Notes: a model not told the origin generated them from the letters alone. A DNA stretch of 64,000 nt from Mogibacterium sp. (GCA_017403955.1 JAFRDH010000007.1:1-64000); one strand, 5' to 3'; shown: positions 45,917-56,101, counted from the first letter of the stretch. Made by a program: numbers and translations.

Positions 45917-46680
45917 TGGCTGAAGAGAAGAAAGTCTATACCAGAACGAAGGGCATTCTTCCTGATACCGTATCAGGATTCTGCCCGGGATGCATGCACA
46001 GCACAGTACACAAAATCATCGGAGAGGCTGCAGAAGAGCTTGGACAGCTTGATAACCTCGTAAGAGTTGAGGGTGTAGGATGCTGCGGACTCGGACAGTT
46101 CTATGTAACTTGTGACGAGACGATCGCTGCTCACGGAAGAGCAGGTGCTGTAGCTACAGGTATCAAGAGATCATCCCCGAACTCACTGGTTTATACATAT
46201 CAGGGAGACGGCGACTTGGCTGCTATCGGACTCGCTGAGACACTTTCAGCAGCAAACAGAGGAGAGAACTTCACAGTTATCTTCGTTAACAACGGAATCT
46301 ACGGTATGACAGGCGGACAGATGGCTCCTACAACACTCGTAGGCATGAAGTCCACAACAACACCTGGCGGACGTAATCCTGAAGAGCACGGATATCCGAT
46401 GCACATGAGCGAGATCATCAATCAGCTGACTGCTCCATACTATATTGAGAGAGTAAGCTGCGATACTCCTCAGCACGTAATCAAGGCTCGTAACGCTATC
46501 AAGAAGGCTTTCAAATACCAGCTCGAAGGAAGAGGATATTCGATCGTTGAGATCGTTACATCCTGCCCGACCAACTGGGGCCTTGACACACTGAAGTCCC
46601 TCGACTTCCTCAGAGAGAAGATGTTCGCAGAATATCCACTCGGAGTATTCAGAGACAAGGGCGCAGAAGAGAAGAAATAA
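45916..46680 (+). CDS. 2-oxoacid:ferredoxin oxidoreductase, beta subunit (TPP-binding)
   Basis: 254 residues. FCPGCMHSTVHK near residue 22 and the TPP motif YQGDGDLAAIGLAE place it as the thiamine diphosphate-binding subunit that decarboxylates the keto acid. A GG(Q)MAPTT loop is conserved. The ATG overlaps the alpha stop (TAATG), so translation is coupled. Confidence 0.92.
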   Translation: MAEEKKVYTRTKGILPDTVSGFCPGCMHSTVHKIIGEAAEELGQLDNLVRVEGVGCCGLGQFYVTCDETIAAHGRAGAVATGIKRSSPNSLVYTYQGDGDLAAIGLAETLSAANRGENFTVIFVNNGIYGMTGGQMAPTTLVGMKSTTTPGGRNPEEHGYPMHMSEIINQLTAPYYIERVSCDTPQHVIKARNAIKKAFKYQLEGRGYSIVEIVTSCPTNWGLDTLKSLDFLREKMFAEYPLGVFRDKGAEEKK

Positions 46681-46690
46681 GGAGGTAACC

Positions 46691-47236
46691 ATGGAAAGAA
46701 ATCTTATGATCGCCGGATTCGGCGGACAGGGAGTTATGACAATGGGTAAGCTCCTTGCAGAAGCAACATCCCAGGCTACAGATCTGAATGTCACATTCTT
46801 CCCTTCATACGGAGCTGCTATGAGAGGCGGCACAGCTAACTGCTACGTAGTAATCAGTGACGATCCTATCGGAGCTCCTGTAAGCTATTCACTCGAGGAC
46901 CTTGTTGTTATGAACGGACCATCACTGCACAAGTTCCTGCCTAACCTCAAACCGGGCGGAACACTGTTCGTTAACAGCACTATCGTTACAGATCCTATCG
47001 ACAGAGATGACATCAAAGTTATCAAAGCTCCTGTAACCCAGATGGCGATCGACATCAAGAACGAGAGAGCCCTCAACGTAATCATGCTCGGAGTATATGT
47101 AGGCGCAACCGATGCCGTTCCTGAAGATGTAATCATCAAGGGAATCGAGCACAAGTTTGCAAAGAAGCCAAAACTCATCGAGCCTAACGTAGAAGCTTTC
47201 AAAATGGGACTCGAAATCGGCCGCAAGCAGAAATAA
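46691..47236 (+). CDS. 2-oxoacid:ferredoxin oxidoreductase, gamma subunit
   Basis: 181 residues. GFGGQGVMTMGKLLAEA opens the subunit and FFPSYGAAMRGGTANCYV is the typical CoA-binding-domain signature. It completes the four-subunit enzyme, giving acyl-CoA and reduced ferredoxin. It starts 10 bases after the beta stop, with GGAGGT in the gap. A REP-like repeat begins at the very next base after the stop. Confidence 0.92.
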   Translation: MERNLMIAGFGGQGVMTMGKLLAEATSQATDLNVTFFPSYGAAMRGGTANCYVVISDDPIGAPVSYSLEDLVVMNGPSLHKFLPNLKPGGTLFVNSTIVTDPIDRDDIKVIKAPVTQMAIDIKNERALNVIMLGVYVGATDAVPEDVIIKGIEHKFAKKPKLIEPNVEAFKMGLEIGRKQK

Positions 47237-47272
47237 TGTGTCACCGGGGACGGTTCTTTCTGACACACTTTC
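47237..47272 (+). repeat. 36-bp REP-like repeat, copy 2
   Basis: Second copy of the unit at 30739-30774 (33 of 36 bases the same, with GGGACGGTTCTTT unchanged). It starts immediately after the gamma-subunit stop and is followed by a terminator hairpin, as is copy 1. Confidence 0.8.
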
Positions 47273-47285
47273 GAAAGGCATAAAC

Positions 47286-47324
47286 AAGGGCGGATGCACA
47301 ATATCGTGCACCCGCTCTTTTTGT
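47286..47324 (+). terminator. Terminator after the 2-oxoacid oxidoreductase operon
   Basis: Arms 47286-47299 and 47306-47319 pair at 13 of 14 positions with a 6-base loop, followed by TTTTTGT. In the remaining 207 bases up to the next gene I see no other clear feature. Confidence 0.9.
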
Positions 47325-47531
47325 GTTCGCAACCGGGCATAAAATCAAATCCATTAATACCCCGTGCGGGAAAGAGAAATCCATTTGCTCAGTATACTTA
47401 GATCATAGAAAAGCATTCATAAACAACATTCATAAACTAATTGAAAGGTGCCGGAGATGTTCGAAATGATTATGTACAGACATTCCATACATGACGGGTG
47501 AAGTATCACTTGTTAGTATGGAGGAAAGGAA

Positions 47532-48161
47532 ATGCGTTACTACTACACAAAAGACGACGTTCACTACGTTGTTTTCAAAAGAACAGCGAAAGGAGATTAT
47601 CAGGAACACGTATTCGACTACAAAAATCTCATGCTTTATCTGCTCGATGCAACAGTAGATCTCAGCGATAAGGTCGTTTACTACTACGACGATATCTATC
47701 GCAAATACAGAATCAACAGGATCTTTGCCGGTAAGAACAGCGCAAGATACATGATGAATATGTCAAAGCTGCTCAGACAGGCATATGAGTATGAAGCTAA
47801 AGTACTGAACAAGAAGGTGCCCGGAAGAGACGGCATTTTAGATTTTCCTGACAGAAAATGGACTGATTGCTTCCGCAAACTCGAGGTAAAAGACATGATA
47901 TACACATACACACCAGGTTCCAAATTCCGCGGATACTCTTATTACAGAATCCCGCCTAAACTCTGGAGAAAAGTGAGATTCTGCCACATCTTCAATAATT
48001 CCGTATATGACTATGATGAAGAGGACTACGCTCGTTATCTTACTCATAAGACAAGACACAAACCTGTAGATTATCTTGGCCCGAGCGATGATCACTTCAA
48101 AGCAAGAAGATCCAGAGGCTGGAAGGAATCAACCAAAAGAAAACATCAGTACAAAGATTGA
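47532..48161 (+). CDS. Tyrosine-rich basic protein of unknown function
   Basis: 209 residues, rich in Tyr, Arg, Lys, Asp and Phe (MRYYYTKDDVHYVVF, KVVYYYDDIYRKYRINRIF, YRIPPKLWRKVRF), with a very basic C-terminal tail (KARRSRGWKESTKRKHQYKD). No signal peptide, membrane segment or cysteine motif stands out, and I recognise no family. A GGAGGAAAGG site precedes the ATG. The aromatic and basic make-up suggests an RNA- or DNA-binding protein, but this is inference. Own transcription unit: terminators lie on both sides. Confidence 0.75.
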   Translation: MRYYYTKDDVHYVVFKRTAKGDYQEHVFDYKNLMLYLLDATVDLSDKVVYYYDDIYRKYRINRIFAGKNSARYMMNMSKLLRQAYEYEAKVLNKKVPGRDGILDFPDRKWTDCFRKLEVKDMIYTYTPGSKFRGYSYYRIPPKLWRKVRFCHIFNNSVYDYDEEDYARYLTHKTRHKPVDYLGPSDDHFKARRSRGWKESTKRKHQYKD

Positions 48162-48167
48162 GATGAC

Positions 48168-48214
48168 AAATACCACGCTTTTAGGTATAATTAACAAGTT
48201 AAGCGTGGTATTTT
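48168..48214 (+). terminator. Terminator after the Tyr-rich protein gene
   Basis: AAATACCACGCTT (48168-48180) and its exact complement (48201-48213) flank a 20-base loop; the outer A/T bases allow action on both strands. Confidence 0.85.
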
Positions 48215-48275
48215 AGCGCTGTTAATAAAACAAGACTATAAATCAGAGCTCTCATTTGAGCGGAAAGGTCAGACA

Positions 48276-49865
48276 ATGAACGAAAAGGGTACATATTACA
48301 TTTCAACACCAATCTATTATCCGAGCTCCAATCTGCACATCGGTCACACTTACTGCACCGTCATGGCAGACGCTATGGCAAGATTCAAGAGACTGCAGGG
48401 TTATGACGTCATGTTCCTGACAGGAACCGATGAGCACGGACAGAAGATCCAGACCAAAGCAATCGAGAAGGGCGTAACTCCGCAGGAATACGTTGACGAG
48501 ATCGTTGCAGGCATCAAGGACCTCTGGGCGACAATGGAGATCTCATACGATGACTTCATCAGAACAACTGAGCAGAGACACATCAGCCGCGTTCAGGCTT
48601 TGTTCATGAAGATGTATGAGAAAGGTGACATATATAAAGGCGAATACGAAGGACTTTACTGCACACCGTGCGAGTCATTCTGGACAGAGAGCCAGCTCGT
48701 GGACGGCAAGTGCCCTGACTGCGGACGTCCGGTGTCCAAGGCCAAAGAAGAAGCATATTTCTTCAAAATGTCCAAGTACGCAGACAGACTCCTCGAAGAA
48801 TTCAGAGAGAACCCGGACTTTCTCGTACCTGAATCAAGACGTAACGAGATGATCGCTTTCGTTGAGCAGGGAATGGAAGATCTCTGCATCTCAAGATCAT
48901 CTTTCGACTGGGGCATTCCTGTTCCGATCGACGAGAAACACGTCATCTATGTATGGCTTGACGCGCTTTCAAACTACATCACAGCTCTCGGCTGGCCTGA
49001 TGAACCTGAGAAATACAACAAGTACTGGCCATGTGACTGCCACCTCGTCGGCAAAGAAATCGTAAGATTCCACTCGCTGATCTGGCCGGCAATGCTGCTC
49101 AGCGCAGATCTCCCTCTGCCAAAACAAGTAAGAGGCCACGGATGGCTTCTTCTTGGCGGAGAGAAGGTTTCCAAGTCCAAGGCTGCAAAGGGACAGGATG
49201 TTATCGATCCTGTTATCCTGATCGACCGTTACGGTATCGATGCTCTTAAGTACTTCCTGCTCAGAGAGTACACATTCGGACAGGACGGCATCTTCACCAA
49301 TGAAGTAATGCTCAGAAGAATGAACTTCGACCTTGCGAACGACCTCGGCAACCTGCTCTCGAGAACCGTTTCCATGATCCAGAAGTACTGCGGCGGTGTC
49401 GTTCCTCAGGCAGCTACAAGAGATGCTATCGATGACGAGCTGATCGCTCTCGCAACAAGCGCAGCAACCAGAGTCGAAGAGAAGATGAATGAGTTCCAGT
49501 TCAACCTCGCTCTCGAGGAGATCTGGGTCGTCATCAGAAGAGCAAACAAGTACATTGATGAAAAGACTCCTTGGGTACTTGCAAAGGATGAGTCCAAGAA
49601 GGCTGAACTCGATACAGTAATGAGGAATCTTGCAGAATGCCTCAGGATCGTCTCCATCCTCATCGTTCCTTTCATGCATACTACTTCTGACCGCATGAGA
49701 GAACAGCTCGGACTTACAGATGTCCCTGCAGTATGGGAAGACGCATTCGAATTCTACAAGATGGAAGGCTGCGAAGCACACAAAGGCGCACAGCTCTTCC
49801 CGAGACTCGACATCGACAAGGAACTCGAAGCTCTTTATGCTATCAGCGCATCAATGAGCAAATAG
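48276..49865 (+). CDS. metG: Methionyl-tRNA synthetase
   Basis: 529 residues. The HIGH motif is HIGHTYC near residue 22, the zinc cysteines are in CTPCESFWTESQLVDGKCPDCG, and the KMSKS equivalent is KVSKSKA. It lacks the C-terminal EMAP/tRNA-binding extension of longer forms (about 640-650 residues). In Firmicutes it commonly precedes tatD, as here. Confidence 0.96.
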   Translation: MNEKGTYYISTPIYYPSSNLHIGHTYCTVMADAMARFKRLQGYDVMFLTGTDEHGQKIQTKAIEKGVTPQEYVDEIVAGIKDLWATMEISYDDFIRTTEQRHISRVQALFMKMYEKGDIYKGEYEGLYCTPCESFWTESQLVDGKCPDCGRPVSKAKEEAYFFKMSKYADRLLEEFRENPDFLVPESRRNEMIAFVEQGMEDLCISRSSFDWGIPVPIDEKHVIYVWLDALSNYITALGWPDEPEKYNKYWPCDCHLVGKEIVRFHSLIWPAMLLSADLPLPKQVRGHGWLLLGGEKVSKSKAAKGQDVIDPVILIDRYGIDALKYFLLREYTFGQDGIFTNEVMLRRMNFDLANDLGNLLSRTVSMIQKYCGGVVPQAATRDAIDDELIALATSAATRVEEKMNEFQFNLALEEIWVVIRRANKYIDEKTPWVLAKDESKKAELDTVMRNLAECLRIVSILIVPFMHTTSDRMREQLGLTDVPAVWEDAFEFYKMEGCEAHKGAQLFPRLDIDKELEALYAISASMSK

Positions 49866-49917
49866 CGTGAACTTGCTGAGTAGCGAAAACTAACGAAAAC
49901 TAACGGAAATCAACGGA

Positions 49918-49957
49918 TTGGCGCATATTGGTACTTCAAAAGGGCAATATGCGTCAA
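49918..49957 (+). terminator. Hairpin after metG
   Basis: TTGGCGCATATTG (49918-49930) pairs fully with 49945-49957 (one G-T) around a 14-base loop and is followed by TTGTCACATTTT. Upstream, a 10-base unit (GAAAACTAAC) is repeated in tandem at 49884-49903. Confidence 0.7.
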
Positions 49958-50009
49958 TTGTCACATTTTGCAGAAAACAACAGCGCATAAGCGCTTGAAA
50001 GTGAGAAAA

Positions 50010-50843
50010 ATGCTGTTTGACGCACATACACATTTGAATTTTGAAAAGTTCAGCGACGAGGAGAGACGTACGCTTGCACAGGAAATAGAAGAGTCAGAAC
50101 TCGGATATATCATTGACGTGGCAGACTGCGTTTCTTCTGCGATCCAGGCGCTCAAAGACGCTGACGATTACGACTGGTGCTATGCTGCTGTCGGTATCCA
50201 TCCCGATCACGCATCAGTATATACCGATGCAGATATCGAGGAGATCCGAAAGCTGGCCGCTCATCCGAAGGCAAGAGCGATAGGCGAGATCGGCCTGGAC
50301 TTCTACTATGGAACAGACGATAGAGAACAGCAGCAGGAACTCTTCCGCAAACAGATCAGACTTGCCAATGAACTCAGAATGCCGATCATGATCCATACAA
50401 GAGACGCGAACCAGCTGACAATGGATATCCTTACAGAAGAAGGCGCTTTCTCCGAGGAACGCAAGAGCTGGTTCCCGATGCGTCCGGGCGAGGGGTCGGT
50501 CATGGTACCTGATGCGAGAGTCCAGATGCATTGCTACTCCGGTTCTCCTGAAATGGCAGAGGAGTATGTAAAGCTCGGCGCGACTATATCACTCGGCGGC
50601 CCTGTCACATTCAAAAACGGCAAGAAAGCCGCAGAAGTCGCAAGACGTATACCGATAGAGTTTCTTTTGTCAGAAACAGACGCTCCGTATATGGCGCCGG
50701 AGCCGCTGCGAGGCAGACCGAACAAGCCTCACTATGTACAATATGTAGTGAGAAGAATGGCTATGATCAAAGGAATCAGCTATGAAGAAGCCTCGGATAT
50801 TCTGACAGCAAACGGCAAGCGTTTCTTCGGGATCGAAGACTGA
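50010..50843 (+). CDS. tatD: TatD family metal-dependent hydrolase
   Basis: 277 residues from ATG 50010 (MLFDAHTHLN), with AAGTGAG upstream. The metal ligands are in DAHTHLNF, GEIGLDFYYG, IHTRDAN, MHCYSGSPE and ETDAPY. TatD proteins are exo-DNases active in repair. An insert of about 20 residues (SEERKSWFPMRPGEGSVMVPD) lengthens the protein compared with the usual 255-260. The stop is 13 bases before the tilS ATG. Confidence 0.92.
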   Translation: MLFDAHTHLNFEKFSDEERRTLAQEIEESELGYIIDVADCVSSAIQALKDADDYDWCYAAVGIHPDHASVYTDADIEEIRKLAAHPKARAIGEIGLDFYYGTDDREQQQELFRKQIRLANELRMPIMIHTRDANQLTMDILTEEGAFSEERKSWFPMRPGEGSVMVPDARVQMHCYSGSPEMAEEYVKLGATISLGGPVTFKNGKKAAEVARRIPIEFLLSETDAPYMAPEPLRGRPNKPHYVQYVVRRMAMIKGISYEEASDILTANGKRFFGIED

Positions 50844-50856
50844 TGAGGTGAGACTC

Positions 50857-52290
50857 ATGAGATCAAATTATGTTATAGATTCAATCATCGACAGCGGGCT
50901 TATCAAGCATGGCTCTTATATAATAGTCGGGTTCTCGGGGGGACCTGACTCGCTTTGCATGCTCCATTCCCTGGCGCAGATCGCTGATTCGTACGATCTG
51001 ACGCTGATCCCGGTCCACATCAATCATCTTCTGAGGCCGGAGGCCGGTGAAGAGGCGCAGAACGCTGCGGATATCTGCGACCGGCTGGGTCTTGAGTGCG
51101 AGTGCTTCGAAGTAGACTGCAAACAGACAGCCAAAGAAATGAAGGTCTCTACAGAAGAAGCCGGAAGGTTCATAAGATATCAGATTTTCGATGATGTGGC
51201 TTCATCTCTGCTGGATGACGGGATCCCGAGAGAAAAGATCCTTATCGCTGTAGCTCATAATGCAGATGATCAGAGCGAGACTGTGCTTTTCAGACTTCTG
51301 AGAGGAACAGGGTCCCACGGTCTTTCCGGAATGGCTTCCATCAGGCCGTCTGACAGGGGATTTCTCATAATCCGTCCGCTGCTTTACACTACAAGAGCTG
51401 AGATCGAGGACTATATCAGGGAGAACAAGCTCCATCCCAATATCGATTCTTCTAACGAGGGGACGGATTATACAAGGAACAAGATCCGCAATGAGCTCAT
51501 CCCTTATCTTGAGAAGAATTACAATCCTAATATCCGGATGGCTCTGAGGAGATTTGCGATGAATGCCGAATCGGACGATGCGTTTATTTCAGATATCGCG
51601 GCTGAACTCGGGGAAGGATGCATCGTGATCAATCCTGAAGGATACAAAGTGATGCTGGATATCAGTGAGCTGAAAGACTGCCCGCCTGCAATCAACAGCA
51701 GGATAATCGGATATATTTTCCAGATCCTCGGACTTGAGTCGAGTTCAAGTCATGAACTTGTGACTTCAATGATGGGTATGATCTATTCAGACAACCCATC
51801 TTCTTCCCTGGATCTGCCGGAAGGATACAGAGCCTCCAGAGAATATGACACTATTTATTTTGTCGATTCGGATACAGAGATGAAGGTAAAGCCTGACGAG
51901 AGTCTGAAGATGTTCCCTCAGGTCATGATGGTCAAAGACTTCCACCCTGATGAAGAGGTGATGTACGCTGCATTCGACTTTGACAAATTCAACGACGAGC
52001 ATCCCGGCAAAGTCGGAGATCTTAAGCTGAGAACGCGGCAGGAGGGCGACTACATTCCAATGAAAGAAGGCCGCAAGAAGATACAGGATCTGTTCGTCGA
52101 CTCGAAGGTGAAGAAAAATGCCAGAGACAGTCTCCTTATGGTAGCGATAGGAAATGAAGTACTCTGGGTCCTGCCAAGCAAATATTTCCGCGGAAGGCGC
52201 GAGCAGGAAAAAGGCAGATTTTCACCAAAATATCATATAACAGATACAACAGAACGTGTACTGCTCATTGAAATAGCGGATAATCTGTGA
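50857..52290 (+). CDS. tilS: tRNA(Ile)-lysidine synthase
   Basis: 477 residues from ATG 50857, placed by a GAGGTG site; a GTG inside that site is rejected. PP-loop SGGPDSLCML near residue 28 binds ATP; VAHNADDQSETVLFRLLRG and the C-terminal TilS domain follow. It modifies C34 of the AUA-reading tRNA-Ile to lysidine, an essential step. It lies upstream of ftsH, as in many Firmicutes, but the usual hpt gene between them is absent. Confidence 0.95.
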   Translation: MRSNYVIDSIIDSGLIKHGSYIIVGFSGGPDSLCMLHSLAQIADSYDLTLIPVHINHLLRPEAGEEAQNAADICDRLGLECECFEVDCKQTAKEMKVSTEEAGRFIRYQIFDDVASSLLDDGIPREKILIAVAHNADDQSETVLFRLLRGTGSHGLSGMASIRPSDRGFLIIRPLLYTTRAEIEDYIRENKLHPNIDSSNEGTDYTRNKIRNELIPYLEKNYNPNIRMALRRFAMNAESDDAFISDIAAELGEGCIVINPEGYKVMLDISELKDCPPAINSRIIGYIFQILGLESSSSHELVTSMMGMIYSDNPSSSLDLPEGYRASREYDTIYFVDSDTEMKVKPDESLKMFPQVMMVKDFHPDEEVMYAAFDFDKFNDEHPGKVGDLKLRTRQEGDYIPMKEGRKKIQDLFVDSKVKKNARDSLLMVAIGNEVLWVLPSKYFRGRREQEKGRFSPKYHITDTTERVLLIEIADNL

Positions 52291-52295
52291 TAAAA

Positions 52296-52314
52296 TTTGT
52301 GTTCAAGACACAAA
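52296..52314 (+). terminator. Small hairpin after tilS
   Basis: TTTGTGT/ACACAAA with a 5-base loop, followed by an A/T-rich stretch without a good T tract. A weak terminator at best. Confidence 0.4.
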
Positions 52315-52380
52315 AATTGACCGAAAATTAGACCACATTTTAAAAATTATAATTTGTATTATAGAAAGGGACCATAAAAC

Positions 52381-54504
52381 TTGAAGAACTTCGGACGCAG
52401 CATAGGCGTATATCTGATCGTATTCATCGCAGTTCTGTCCTTATCCATGCTATTCCGCAATATGGGTTCGGGCAGTGAATACAAAGAAATCAAATTCTCA
52501 CAATTCGCCAGCCATCTTGAAGCAGGCGACTATGAGAAAGTCAGCATCAATGACAGAGAGCTGACAGGTGTCAAGTCAAACGGAGATAAAGAGATCGCTT
52601 ATTCTCCATCCGCACTTGAGATCAACTGGCTGGAGAACACCATCCTGTTCCCGATGGTCACAGAGCACAAGATCGAGCTCGACAGCGACCCGCCTAAGAG
52701 CGAATACAGCTTCCTCAATCTTTTGCCGACCATACTGATGGTGATCGCAATGGGCTTCCTGTTCTACTTCATGCTCAGCCAGGGAGGCAACAAGCAGGCT
52801 TTCCAGTTCGGCAAAAACCGTGCAAGACTTTATAAGAGCGATTCCAAGTCGATCACATTTGATGACGTGGCAGGTCTTGAAGAAGAGAAGCTCGAGCTCG
52901 CTGAGATCGTTGACTTCCTCAGGAATCCTATCAAATATGACAAACTGGGTGCCAGAATACCTAAGGGCGTACTGCTCGTAGGACAGCCTGGTACCGGTAA
53001 AACCTACATTTCAAGAGCTACAGCAGGTGAGGCAGGAGTCCCGTTCTTCACTATTTCGGGTTCTGACTTTGTGGAAATGTTCGTAGGTGTCGGTGCATCA
53101 AGAGTCAGAGACCTCTTCAACGAGGCTAAGAAGAACGCTCCGTGTATCGTATTCATCGACGAGATCGATGCTGTAGGAAGAAGAAGAGGTGCAGGCCTCG
53201 GCGGAGGCAACGACGAAAGAGAACAGACCCTCAACCAGCTCCTGGTAGAAATGGATGGATTTGACGGCAATCTCGGTATCATCATCCTTGCTGCTACCAA
53301 CAGACCTGACGTACTCGACCCTGCGCTTCTCAGACCGGGCAGATTCGACAGACAGATCGTTATCGGCATGCCGGATATCAAGGGCAGAGAAGAGCTCTTC
53401 AGACTCTATACCAGGAACAAGCCGATGGCTGAGGACGTTTCGCCTGAGATCCTTGCCAAGAGAACACCGGGCTTCTCGCCTGCAGATATCGAGAACCTCA
53501 TCAACGAGGCTGCTCTTCTGACAGCAAGAAGAAACGGTACCAAGATCAGAATGGATGAGATCGAAGAAGCGACGACCAAGGTAATGGCAGGACCGCAGAA
53601 GAAATCAAGAGTCATCTCCGACGCAGAGAAAAAGCTTACTGCTTATCATGAGGCGGGACATGCTATCGTCATGAGAGCTACACCTGACTCAGATCCTGTA
53701 CATCAGATCACTATCATCCCGAGAGGAATGGCCGGCGGCTTCACGATGTGGCTGCCTGAAGAAGACAGATTCTTCGAGACAAAGGGTCACATGATCAATA
53801 CGATCAAGCATCTTCTCGGCGGACGTGTCGCAGAAGAACTCAAGCTTGAAGATATCTCCACAGGAGCGAGCAACGACCTTGAGAGAGCTACTCAGATAGC
53901 AAGAGAAATGATAACCAAATACGGTTTCAGCGAGAAACTCGGGCCGGTATCATTCAGCTCCAATGACGAAGTATTCCTCGGAAGAGACTTCTCTACAAGA
54001 CAGAACTTCTCAGAAGAAGTTGCTGCTGAGGTCGATCATGAGATCAGAAGACTTCTTGAGGAATGCTATGCTGAGACCCGCAGGATCCTGCAGGAAAACG
54101 ACGCTGCATTCGAAAGAGTCGCACAGGCTCTGCTGCTTGTTGAGACCCTTGACGGCGATCAGTTCGAAAGACTGTTTACAGGAGAGATCGATCCTGAAGG
54201 AATCAAGCAGGAAGTCGATAGTGAGACAAAGGAAATCGAAAGCCGCAACAAAGCAGAAGCTGAAGAGAGCAAGCGCATCGAAGAGAAGAGAAGAAAAGAA
54301 CTCGAAGAGCAGATGCGCAAACTCCAGGAGCAGGCCCGTCTTGACCGCGATGACGATTTCTTCGAACCGGAAGACAGAGTCGGCTATGTAGAATTTAAAA
54401 GGGCAACTGACAGACGCAGAGTCGACTCGCTGCCGGAAGATTCCGGAAACGACACTGCAGATGATGGTGCAGACTCCGGCGATTCCGACAAGGATCCGGA
54501 ATAA
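52381..54504 (+). CDS. ftsH: ATP-dependent zinc metalloprotease FtsH
   Basis: 707 residues starting at TTG (GAAAGGG site). Two membrane helices (about 7-25 and 117-135) flank an external loop. AAA+ domain: Walker A GQPGTGKT, Walker [11 protein letters not shown]. The zinc motif HEAGH is in [11 protein letters not shown], and the third ligand is in [16 protein letters not shown] charged coiled coil and acidic tail (about 560-707) extends beyond the core. Role: membrane protein quality control. Confidence 0.96.
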   Translation: MKNFGRSIGVYLIVFIAVLSLSMLFRNMGSGSEYKEIKFSQFASHLEAGDYEKVSINDRELTGVKSNGDKEIAYSPSALEINWLENTILFPMVTEHKIELDSDPPKSEYSFLNLLPTILMVIAMGFLFYFMLSQGGNKQAFQFGKNRARLYKSDSKSITFDDVAGLEEEKLELAEIVDFLRNPIKYDKLGARIPKGVLLVGQPGTGKTYISRATAGEAGVPFFTISGSDFVEMFVGVGASRVRDLFNEAKKNAPCIVFIDEIDAVGRRRGAGLGGGNDEREQTLNQLLVEMDGFDGNLGIIILAATNRPDVLDPALLRPGRFDRQIVIGMPDIKGREELFRLYTRNKPMAEDVSPEILAKRTPGFSPADIENLINEAALLTARRNGTKIRMDEIEEATTKVMAGPQKKSRVISDAEKKLTAYHEAGHAIVMRATPDSDPVHQITIIPRGMAGGFTMWLPEEDRFFETKGHMINTIKHLLGGRVAEELKLEDISTGASNDLERATQIAREMITKYGFSEKLGPVSFSSNDEVFLGRDFSTRQNFSEEVAAEVDHEIRRLLEECYAETRRILQENDAAFERVAQALLLVETLDGDQFERLFTGEIDPEGIKQEVDSETKEIESRNKAEAEESKRIEEKRRKELEEQMRKLQEQARLDRDDDFFEPEDRVGYVEFKRATDRRRVDSLPEDSGNDTADDGADSGDSDKDPE

Positions 54505-54529
54505 TACAATAACAAATGAGGTCAGATGA

Positions 54530-56101
54530 ATGAAAATCACAGTAAATGATTGCTTAAAAATGGATGCTTTTGCAGGCGCAAGGCTTCTTGCCTGCCCGCA
54601 GAACATTGAGAGAAGGGTAAGATCAGTATCTGTACTCGATGAGTCGGATCTTTCTATGGGGGTAGAACGTAACGGCATAAAGGAACAGATGGTTATCACA
54701 CATTTCTGGACCAGTAAGGACAATGCCGAAGCTCAGGCCGAAGCTGTTACAGCTCTTGGCAGCAAGGAGATCAGTGCGCTTGTAATATATCTCAACGAAA
54801 GTGGCGTCAGGACTGTGAGCCCCGAGGTCATCGCTGCGGCAGAGAGGGTCGGTCTCCCGCTCATCACCATCAATGATACAGGTAAGATAACATATGCGAT
54901 GCTGATCGAGCAGGTGCTTGACAAGATCCTTTACGGTCATAACTACAGTGATAATATCCTCAACAACACGATCTATCATCTGCTCAATTTTGAGAAACAC
55001 AGCAATTTCCCTGCAGCACTCAGTGAGGCTGCGATCCATAACGGCTACCAGATCGTTCTCATGACTGAGGAATTCAATCCTATCCTTACAGTCGAGACGA
55101 GACATCAGGTCAAGATCGAATATGCTGTCCAGACGGCGCGCAAGCAGGATGCTTTCCATGTCAACACATTTACAAGAGTAGATATCGAGGGTGTCATCAC
55201 TTACTGGGGCTACATCGACATCAAGGACAAGAAATATATTCTCGTTATAGTAGATAATGATGATAACTACTCAGCGACCGAGATGACCAAGCTCGCAGAG
55301 ACCATCCAGCTCGCTATCGGTATGTGGAAATATACACCGGAGAGAGACTCAAGATCTGAGTTCATCAAATCCGCTGTAAGAGGCGACCTCTCGTTCTGCC
55401 ACACACTTCTTGACGAGGCGGGGCTCCGCGGCATGCAGTTCCCTGCAGTGTTCCTTGCAAGAGATATCGACGCTGATGTTCTCATGGACACTCTTGATAC
55501 ATACAAGAGTAAATACGGATTCTATGCGATGACAGAGTGTGACGATAACGAAGTTTACTGTATCGTATATGCAGAGGATGGACAGGATAAGGGTATCTAT
55601 GTCAAGAATGCGTGCATCGATATGTACGAGCAGCTCAAGAGCGGACGTAAGGATTCGAGGATCTTCCATATAACAGGAACGCAGACTCTCGAGTCTGCCG
55701 TTGACGGGTTCAGACTTATCAACAAGACCTGGAAATATATGGAAACAGTTTTCCCTTACAAGAGAGTTTTCTCCAAGTATGAGATATCAATGGTCTGTGA
55801 CTGCGTATTCATGCAGACAGGTTCGCAGGCGATGAAGAAAATGTATCTCGATCTGCTCGAGCCGTTCGAAAGAGAAGTCAGCACCAACAAGGGCAAGCTC
55901 CTTCTCGATACACTTTCGACATTCGTACTTGATGCCGGAATGAACAGCAATAAGACGGCTGAATTCATGAGCATCCACAACAATACAGTTCAGTACAGAC
56001 TTAAGAAGGCCAACGAAATACTTGGAGCTGAGATGACTGCAAACAGGATCATCCCGGGACTGACAATGGCTTTGGCTATCAAGAGACTGGAGGAAAAATA
56101 A
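54530..56101 (+). CDS. PucR family transcriptional regulator
   Basis: 523 residues. N-terminal PucR-type domain (about 1-125, with the acidic NDCLKMDAFAGARLLACPQNIERRVRSVSVLDE opening), a middle GGDEF-like (CdaR-like) region, and a C-terminal helix-turn-helix of the PucR/CdaR type (SIHNNTVQYRLKKANEILG). Such proteins often sense metabolites and regulate nearby genes. The stop overlaps the coaX ATG by one base (TAATG), so it may regulate this operon or simply be expressed with it. Ligand unknown. Confidence 0.9.
   Translation: MKITVNDCLKMDAFAGARLLACPQNIERRVRSVSVLDESDLSMGVERNGIKEQMVITHFWTSKDNAEAQAEAVTALGSKEISALVIYLNESGVRTVSPEVIAAAERVGLPLITINDTGKITYAMLIEQVLDKILYGHNYSDNILNNTIYHLLNFEKHSNFPAALSEAAIHNGYQIVLMTEEFNPILTVETRHQVKIEYAVQTARKQDAFHVNTFTRVDIEGVITYWGYIDIKDKKYILVIVDNDDNYSATEMTKLAETIQLAIGMWKYTPERDSRSEFIKSAVRGDLSFCHTLLDEAGLRGMQFPAVFLARDIDADVLMDTLDTYKSKYGFYAMTECDDNEVYCIVYAEDGQDKGIYVKNACIDMYEQLKSGRKDSRIFHITGTQTLESAVDGFRLINKTWKYMETVFPYKRVFSKYEISMVCDCVFMQTGSQAMKKMYLDLLEPFEREVSTNKGKLLLDTLSTFVLDAGMNSNKTAEFMSIHNNTVQYRLKKANEILGAEMTANRIIPGLTMALAIKRLEEK

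Noticed and set aside
47457..47501. A 14-codon ORF with a nearby GGAG, between the repeat and the Tyr-rich gene.
   Set aside because: Too short, no leader-peptide pattern (no codon run or attenuator after it), and likely by chance.
49884..49903. Tandem 10-base repeat (GAAAACTAAC twice) after metG.
   Set aside because: Only two units in A-rich sequence; no sign of function.
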